Of a DNA stretch of 9,274 nucleotides, positions 5,969-9,274 are shown piece after piece. Each line of letters begins with the position of its first letter. Position 1 is the first letter of the stretch. The stretch lies in assembly GCA_937990205.1 (NCBI GenBank), contig CALKRO010000099.1, positions 1-9,274 of the forward strand, in the 5' to 3' direction. Made by a program: the position numbers and the translations under genes. The notes under the pieces were generated by a model that ran no database searches, was not told the origin of the DNA, and saw nothing but the letters and a program-made list of their open reading frames with translations. The DNA is from an uncultured Candidatus Saccharibacteria bacterium. Lineage in GTDB: Bacteria; Patescibacteriota; Saccharimonadia; Saccharimonadales; Saccharimonadaceae.

Positions 5969-7057
5969 TTAGTTATTACTACCAACTAGAGACTCGAGAT
6001 AGGCGTCGATAAAATTGTCAATTTTGCCGTCGAGAACGGAATCTACATCGGTTTCTTCGTATTTAGTGCGGGTGTCTTTGACGAGTTTATATGGTTGCAT
6101 GACATAGTTACGAATTTGTTGGCCCCAGCTAGCGGATTCACCGGCACGTAATTGATTAATAGATTCGGCCTGCTGGTCTTGTTGCATTTTAAGTAGTTTA
6201 CCGCGAAGGATTTCCATGGCTTTTTCGCGATTTTGGAGTTGGGAACGCTCGTTTTGAATAGCAACCACGGTATTGGTTGGCAAGTGAGTAATACGAATGG
6301 CGGAGTTGGTGGTGTTTACAGACTGTCCACCATGGCCACCAGCATGATAAGTGTCAATACGGAGGTCCTTTTCGTCAATTTTAAGGTCATCTTCACTGTC
6401 GAGAATTGGGAGAACTTCGACCAGTGAAAAAGAAGTTTGGCGAAGATTGTCAGCATTAAACGGTGAAAGACGCACTAGACGATGTACGCCATGTTCGGAT
6501 TTGAGATGGCCATACATTTCGGGGCCATAAACTTCGTAAACTGCGGTCTTAATACCAGCTTCTTCCCCAGTGCTACGCTCGATTAATTCAATATCGTAGC
6601 CATGTTTTTCGAAAAACCTTAAATACATGCGCTCCAAAATGCCAGCCCAGTCCATAGCTTCGGTGCCACCGGCGCCAGCGGTAATACGAATAATGGCATC
6701 TTTTTGATCGAGTGGATCGGTGAAGCGGAGGGATTTTTTGAGTTCAGCGTAAGTTTCTTCGTGGGCGGTAAGTTGGGCCTCGATTTCCTCAGCGAGATCT
6801 TCGGCGGAAAGTTCGATTAACTCGTGCAGGTCGTTCGCTTGAGATTTGAGAATTTGCCAAGTGCTGAGCTCGCTTTCGAGTTTTTTGAGTTCTGTATTGA
6901 CGGATTTGGCACGAGCAAGATCATTCCAGAGTTCAGGCTTGGCGGATTCTTCTTGAAGATGGGCGAGTCTAGCAAATTTTTTATCAAGATTTAGCTTAGC
7001 CCAAGTATCATCAATTCCCTCTTGCAAGAGAGTGAGGCGTTTTTCGAGGTTATTCAT
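5969..7057 (-). CDS. prfB: Peptide chain release factor 2 (RF2)
   Basis: This 362-residue protein (E. coli RF2 has 365) ends translation at UGA and UAA codons on the ribosome. The N-terminal helical domain covers about 1-110. The stop-codon recognition tripeptide SPF (198-200) identifies RF2 rather than RF1. The GGQ motif at 243-245, within GGHGGQSVN, triggers peptidyl-tRNA hydrolysis. I start it at the ATG at 7057. The longer frame to 7195 only translates the antisense of the tRNA gene, while the region from MNNLEKR onward matches the normal RF2 N-terminus. Unlike many bacteria, there is no in-frame UGA near codon 25, so the autoregulatory +1 frameshift is absent. A perfect TATAAT ends 6 bases before the ATG, with no Shine-Dalgarno site. 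The stop is TAA; ftsE follows 53 bp later. Confidence 0.96.
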   Translation of the reverse strand: MNNLEKRLTLLQEGIDDTWAKLNLDKKFARLAHLQEESAKPELWNDLARAKSVNTELKKLESELSTWQILKSQANDLHELIELSAEDLAEEIEAQLTAHEETYAELKKSLRFTDPLDQKDAIIRITAGAGGTEAMDWAGILERMYLRFFEKHGYDIELIERSTGEEAGIKTAVYEVYGPEMYGHLKSEHGVHRLVRLSPFNADNLRQTSFSLVEVLPILDSEDDLKIDEKDLRIDTYHAGGHGGQSVNTTNSAIRITHLPTNTVVAIQNERSQLQNREKAMEILRGKLLKMQQDQQAESINQLRAGESASWGQQIRNYVMQPYKLVKDTRTKYEETDVDSVLDGKIDNFIDAYLESLVGSNN

Positions 7058-7063
7058 ATAGAT

Positions 7064-7069
7064 ATTATA
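7064..7069 (-). promoter_or_regulatory. -10 box of the prfB promoter, predicted leaderless
   Basis: TATAAT on the minus strand is separated from the prfB ATG by exactly 6 bases, so the transcript should begin at the start codon. No good -35 match is seen at 16-18 bp. It is divergent to, and interleaved with, the tRNA-Gln promoter at 7079-7108. Confidence 0.7.
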
Positions 7070-7078
7070 ACTGATAAA

Positions 7079-7108
7079 GTGACAGGAACCGAGGAAATGT
7101 GGTATAAT
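7079..7108 (+). promoter_or_regulatory. Promoter of tRNA-Gln
   Basis: GTGACA (7079-7084, five of six matches to TTGACA), an 18-bp spacer, and extended -10 TGGTATAAT with hexamer 7103-7108. The expected start near 7114-7116 leaves only a few leader bases before the tRNA at 7120. Confidence 0.85.
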
Positions 7109-7119
7109 AAAAAATACAT

Positions 7120-7194
7120 TGGAGATTCGCCAAGTGGTAAGGCAGTGGGTTCTGGTCCCACCATTCGGGGGTTCGAATCCCTCATCTCCAGCCA
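7120..7194 (+). tRNA. tRNA-Gln, anticodon CTG, with encoded CCA
   Basis: A complete 75-base cloverleaf that decodes CAG. The acceptor TGGAGAT (7120-7126) pairs with ATCTCCA (7184-7190), followed by G73 and a genomically encoded CCA (7192-7194). The D-loop contains AAGTGGTAAGG. The anticodon stem GTGGG/CCCAC encloses the loop TTCTGGT with anticodon CTG, and the T-loop carries GTTCGAATC. The bases resemble E. coli tRNA-Gln closely, including GCCAAG in the D arm. It has its own promoter and terminator and is the only plus-strand gene here. Confidence 0.96.
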
Positions 7195-7218
7195 AGTTGA
7201 ATATAAGTCATGTTTTTT

Positions 7219-7280
7219 GCCCCAATTTCCCCTGTAAATGACGGTTAAGTCCCTTGCAGAGAATTGGGGCTAATTTTTTT
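7219..7280 (+). terminator. Long-loop intrinsic terminator of tRNA-Gln
   Basis: Perfect 9-bp stem GCCCCAATT (7219-7227) with AATTGGGGC (7262-7270), then TAATTTTTTT (7271-7280). The 34-base loop can form further short pairs (CTG with CAG, GAC with GTC). It begins 24 bases past the CCA end and works only for plus-strand transcription, since the other strand has an A run instead of T after the stem. Confidence 0.82.
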
Positions 7281-7310
7281 GACGATTTCCTCAAAAATTT
7301 TACAAGTTAA

Positions 7311-9059
7311 TTAGGCAATTAAGCCATTTTTGTTAAGTAAGGTCATGAACTCGTCGATAATTTTGTCATTGCGTTCAAGAATTTCTTTTTCTCCGAATTC
7401 CTTATATCTACCGCTAATGTTTTTAAGTTCGAGGTTGATTGTCCCGTCTTTGCGTTGACCCTTATCGTTAGTAAAGCCATTATAATATTTAATTTTATCC
7501 TCAAACCTGTAATCGGAAGCACGAATGTTGATTCGCTTCTCTAGGAGTGCTTTATTGCCAAGCGATTCAATCTGCTTGTTATCGGATAGCCCTCTCTCGT
7601 TTTCTTGGCGCTTCTTAGGGTAGATATGTTCAATATCGAACTGTTGAGAAAGTTTAGGAAGAGCTTGCTCGTTGTCCAACATCATACGGAGAGCGAGCAT
7701 AGATTTAGTAATTGGTCTGCCATTCTTAAAGTCGTAGATGACGATTGCGCTTCGTGTTTGTTCTTTATCAAATTTGAATTCCGAGAATGTAACCTCGTTT
7801 AGATTGACGATGTTCAACATCTCGGCAAAGAGCGGGGTTCTTAATGCGTTTACGCCTGGATGAACGACTGCATAGCCCCAAACAAATGCGATGGTACGAT
7901 CTAGAAATATTTCAAATTTTTTCGTATCTAGACTGCCATTTTCGTCACGATTTGCCATATAGTAAACGGATACAAAATAGCTCCACATACTATTTGGTGC
8001 GTAGTTCAGCGTAAAGAGTTTTCTTAATGTATTTTCACTAAAGCGTTCAGAATTTTGGTCGGCAATATCTTCCCAGAATTGAGCGAGGTCTTTAAGGCTA
8101 TCAAAAGTACCGTCTTGCTTTAAAATTGAATACTTATCACGCTCGTAGAACTTCCTAAGAGACTCGGTTGTCGTGGATTTGTTATTGTCGCGTTTAGCAC
8201 GAATAAAGTACATGTACCTAGTAAATAGGTCGTCCATAGGTGTACCTGTGCTTGGATGGAAGATTTTGTCGCAGGTTTCTTCGAGCTTTTTCCAATCCTT
8301 AATAAACTCGTTTCTGGCGTCTTCGCTTTGTTGTTTGTAATACTGATAGAATTGAGCTTTGAAGATATCGGAATCGGAGAGAGGAAGGCCTCTATCATTT
8401 AGAGTCGAGAAGATACGAAGGGCGGTATCCTGCGATTCGGCTTCAATTGGCATAAGAATGCAGTTGTTCAAGATACGTGCTGGGAGTTTTTCTGCAAATG
8501 TTGGGAAGTGGTTAATAAAATCATCTACTTTTTCAAGGAAGAATCTAAAGTTATTCGCATAACGGCTTGTCTGCTCGTTGGTAACTATACCGGTTTTTAG
8601 GATTGATAGGAACTCATCTTTATCTTTATCTGTTGCGACTACGGAATCTATTTTAAGATGTTCTTTATCTGGCTTACCCATTTCGTTAGTCTTCCAGATG
8701 CAGCTAGCAATGCGTTCAGAGAAGTCTTTAGAATCTTGGTTTTGCATTTGCGTAAAACGATCGTAGAAGGCTCGGAGAAGAAGCATAAAAGTAGTTAGAC
8801 GCTGCTGACCATCAATGACTTCCTGTTGTTTCTTATCGTTTTCAAAAGTTACGATAGAGCCGAGGAAGTATTCATCGTTGATGTCGAATTTCGTAGCGTC
8901 GTTATCAGGAATTGCAAAAGAGAATATATCATCCCAAAGGGTCTGACAGTTATCTTCGTCCCATGCGTATGGACGCTGGTAATCAGGGATTATGTAATCT
9001 GCCTTTCTATCAGATAAAAGTTCATAGATACTTTTTTGGTCAACATTCAGTTTAGACAT
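7311..9059 (-). CDS. DUF262/DUF1524 protein, GmrSD/SspE-like predicted modification-dependent nuclease
   Basis: This 582-residue protein fuses the two domains of the GmrSD type IV restriction family. The N-terminal DUF262 (GmrS-like NTPase) shows IPDYQRPYAW (24-33), YFLGS (64-68), the nucleotide-handling DGQQR motif (83-87), and FSTLNDRGLPLS (217-228). The C-terminal DUF1524 HNH-type nuclease shows IEHIYPKK (476-483; His478 is the likely catalytic base), LGNKALL (500-506) and a later N511 with K522. Relatives cut phage DNA carrying modified bases (GmrSD: glucosylated hydroxymethylcytosine) or act with phosphorothioate-modified host DNA (SspE). Which applies cannot be told; no dnd or ssp modification gene is in view. 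The ATG at 9059 has an AAGGA site 6 bases upstream. The gene is intact, stands alone and converges on the tRNA gene. A resident anti-phage role is inferred from the family. Confidence 0.9.
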   Translation of the reverse strand: MSKLNVDQKSIYELLSDRKADYIIPDYQRPYAWDEDNCQTLWDDIFSFAIPDNDATKFDINDEYFLGSIVTFENDKKQQEVIDGQQRLTTFMLLLRAFYDRFTQMQNQDSKDFSERIASCIWKTNEMGKPDKEHLKIDSVVATDKDKDEFLSILKTGIVTNEQTSRYANNFRFFLEKVDDFINHFPTFAEKLPARILNNCILMPIEAESQDTALRIFSTLNDRGLPLSDSDIFKAQFYQYYKQQSEDARNEFIKDWKKLEETCDKIFHPSTGTPMDDLFTRYMYFIRAKRDNNKSTTTESLRKFYERDKYSILKQDGTFDSLKDLAQFWEDIADQNSERFSENTLRKLFTLNYAPNSMWSYFVSVYYMANRDENGSLDTKKFEIFLDRTIAFVWGYAVVHPGVNALRTPLFAEMLNIVNLNEVTFSEFKFDKEQTRSAIVIYDFKNGRPITKSMLALRMMLDNEQALPKLSQQFDIEHIYPKKRQENERGLSDNKQIESLGNKALLEKRINIRASDYRFEDKIKYYNGFTNDKGQRKDGTINLELKNISGRYKEFGEKEILERNDKIIDEFMTLLNKNGLIA

Positions 9060-9109
9060 ATTATTTCCTTGATTACTTCCGAGTTAGGTTTATAAATACC
9101 CTTAGTGTA

Positions 9110-9115
9110 ATTATA
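9110..9115 (-). promoter_or_regulatory. Likely -10 box for the DUF262/DUF1524 gene
   Basis: A minus-strand TATAAT lies 50 bases before the ATG, giving a leader of about 45 bases that includes the AAGGA site. The -35 at 17-bp spacing (TATTAT) is poor. The terminator at 9223-9251 isolates this gene from whatever is upstream, so some promoter must lie in this interval. The rest of 9060-9220 is AT-rich with no gene seen. Confidence 0.5.
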
Positions 9116-9222
9116 CTATCAATAAGCCAAAAATAATATCGACTTTACGTTGGTCTGCTATAGTGATATTTAATTTATTGTGGATGCAAAAAATAATATT
9201 CTGGTAGTGGTTTAATAAGAAC

Positions 9223-9251
9223 AAAAAATCCCTAAATCTTGCGATTTAGGG
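9223..9251 (-). terminator. Strong intrinsic terminator of a minus-strand gene beyond the window
   Basis: On the minus strand there is a perfect 9-bp stem, CCCTAAATC (9251-9243) with GATTTAGGG (9238-9230). It is closed by a GCAA tetraloop and followed by A and six T (9228-9223). The gene it ends starts past 9274, so only its terminator is seen here. Confidence 0.88.
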
Positions 9252-9274
9252 GATATAATTTCTGTGGCTGGATC

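Noticed and set aside
6950..7057. Programmed +1 frameshift site in prfB
   Set aside because: The reading frame is continuous through codons 1-60 with no in-frame UGA and no need to shift frame.
7058..7195. A 46-residue N-terminal extension of RF2 beginning MAGDEGFEPPNGG
   Set aside because: It is the antisense translation of the tRNA-Gln gene, a common annotation artefact. RF2 homology, length and the adjacent -10 box all place the start at 7057.
7276..7297. Inverted repeat TTTTTGA-N8-TCAAAAA as a terminator for the DUF262 gene
   Set aside because: The stem is almost all A-T and on the minus strand is followed by A-rich sequence, not a T run. It may simply continue the T run of the tRNA terminator.
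7307..7322. TTAATT/AATTAA dyad overlapping the DUF262 stop codon
   Set aside because: Six all-AT base pairs in an AT-rich stretch are expected by chance and would not form a stable hairpin.
7120..9274. Integrated element bounded by a tRNA-Gln attachment site
   Set aside because: No second copy of the tRNA 3' end and no integrase were found in the window.

Overview
The window looks like a chromosomal segment of a small-genome, moderately AT-rich bacterium. I favour a Candidatus Saccharibacteria (TM7/Patescibacteria) relative. The reasons are the compact layout, a conserved prfB-ftsE-ftsX-hydrolase-S41 protease block, and strong promoters set so close to ATG codons that several mRNAs should be leaderless. 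This placement is an inference; a Gram-positive-type cell envelope is better supported than the phylum. All eight protein genes lie on the minus strand, and the only plus-strand gene is a tRNA. Seven genes stop with TAA, one with TAG and none with TGA, although an intact RF2 gene is present.

Layout in the direction of minus-strand transcription (right to left). At the far right (9223-9251) is a terminator belonging to a minus-strand gene beyond the window. Next is a lone DUF262/DUF1524 protein (7311-9059), a GmrSD/SspE-like predicted DNA-modification-dependent nuclease. It converges on a plus-strand tRNA-Gln(CUG) (7120-7194) that has its own promoter and a long-loop terminator. Divergent from the tRNA is prfB (peptide release factor 2, start corrected to 7057), followed by ftsE (with an unusual repeat-rich C-terminal tail) and ftsX. 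A short tandem-repeat array containing a terminator separates ftsX from a PcsB-like CHAP peptidoglycan hydrolase. That gene ends in a strong terminator and is followed by ctpA (S41 C-terminal processing peptidase), a small glutaredoxin-like protein and an alpha/beta hydrolase. A final terminator lies at 26-53.

How the genes fit together. FtsE and FtsX form an ABC-type membrane complex that, in Firmicutes and Actinobacteria, activates an extracellular coiled-coil peptidoglycan hydrolase at the division site. The PcsB-like protein next door is the obvious partner, and CtpA is a plausible protease trimming envelope or hydrolase proteins. prfB beside ftsEX is a long-conserved synteny with no known mechanistic link. 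Terminators after ftsX and after the CHAP gene imply separate transcription units: prfB-ftsE-ftsX (with a possible second promoter before ftsE), the CHAP hydrolase, and ctpA-grx-hydrolase (with a possible internal promoter before grx).

The least ordinary features are the FtsE tail (a DxDxDGxxD calcium-loop-like motif followed by six Arg/Glu-rich hexapeptide repeats), three genes whose -10 box ends exactly six bases before ATG, the 31-32 bp tandem repeats after ftsX that supply alternative terminator stems, and the solitary DUF262/DUF1524 gene beside a tRNA.
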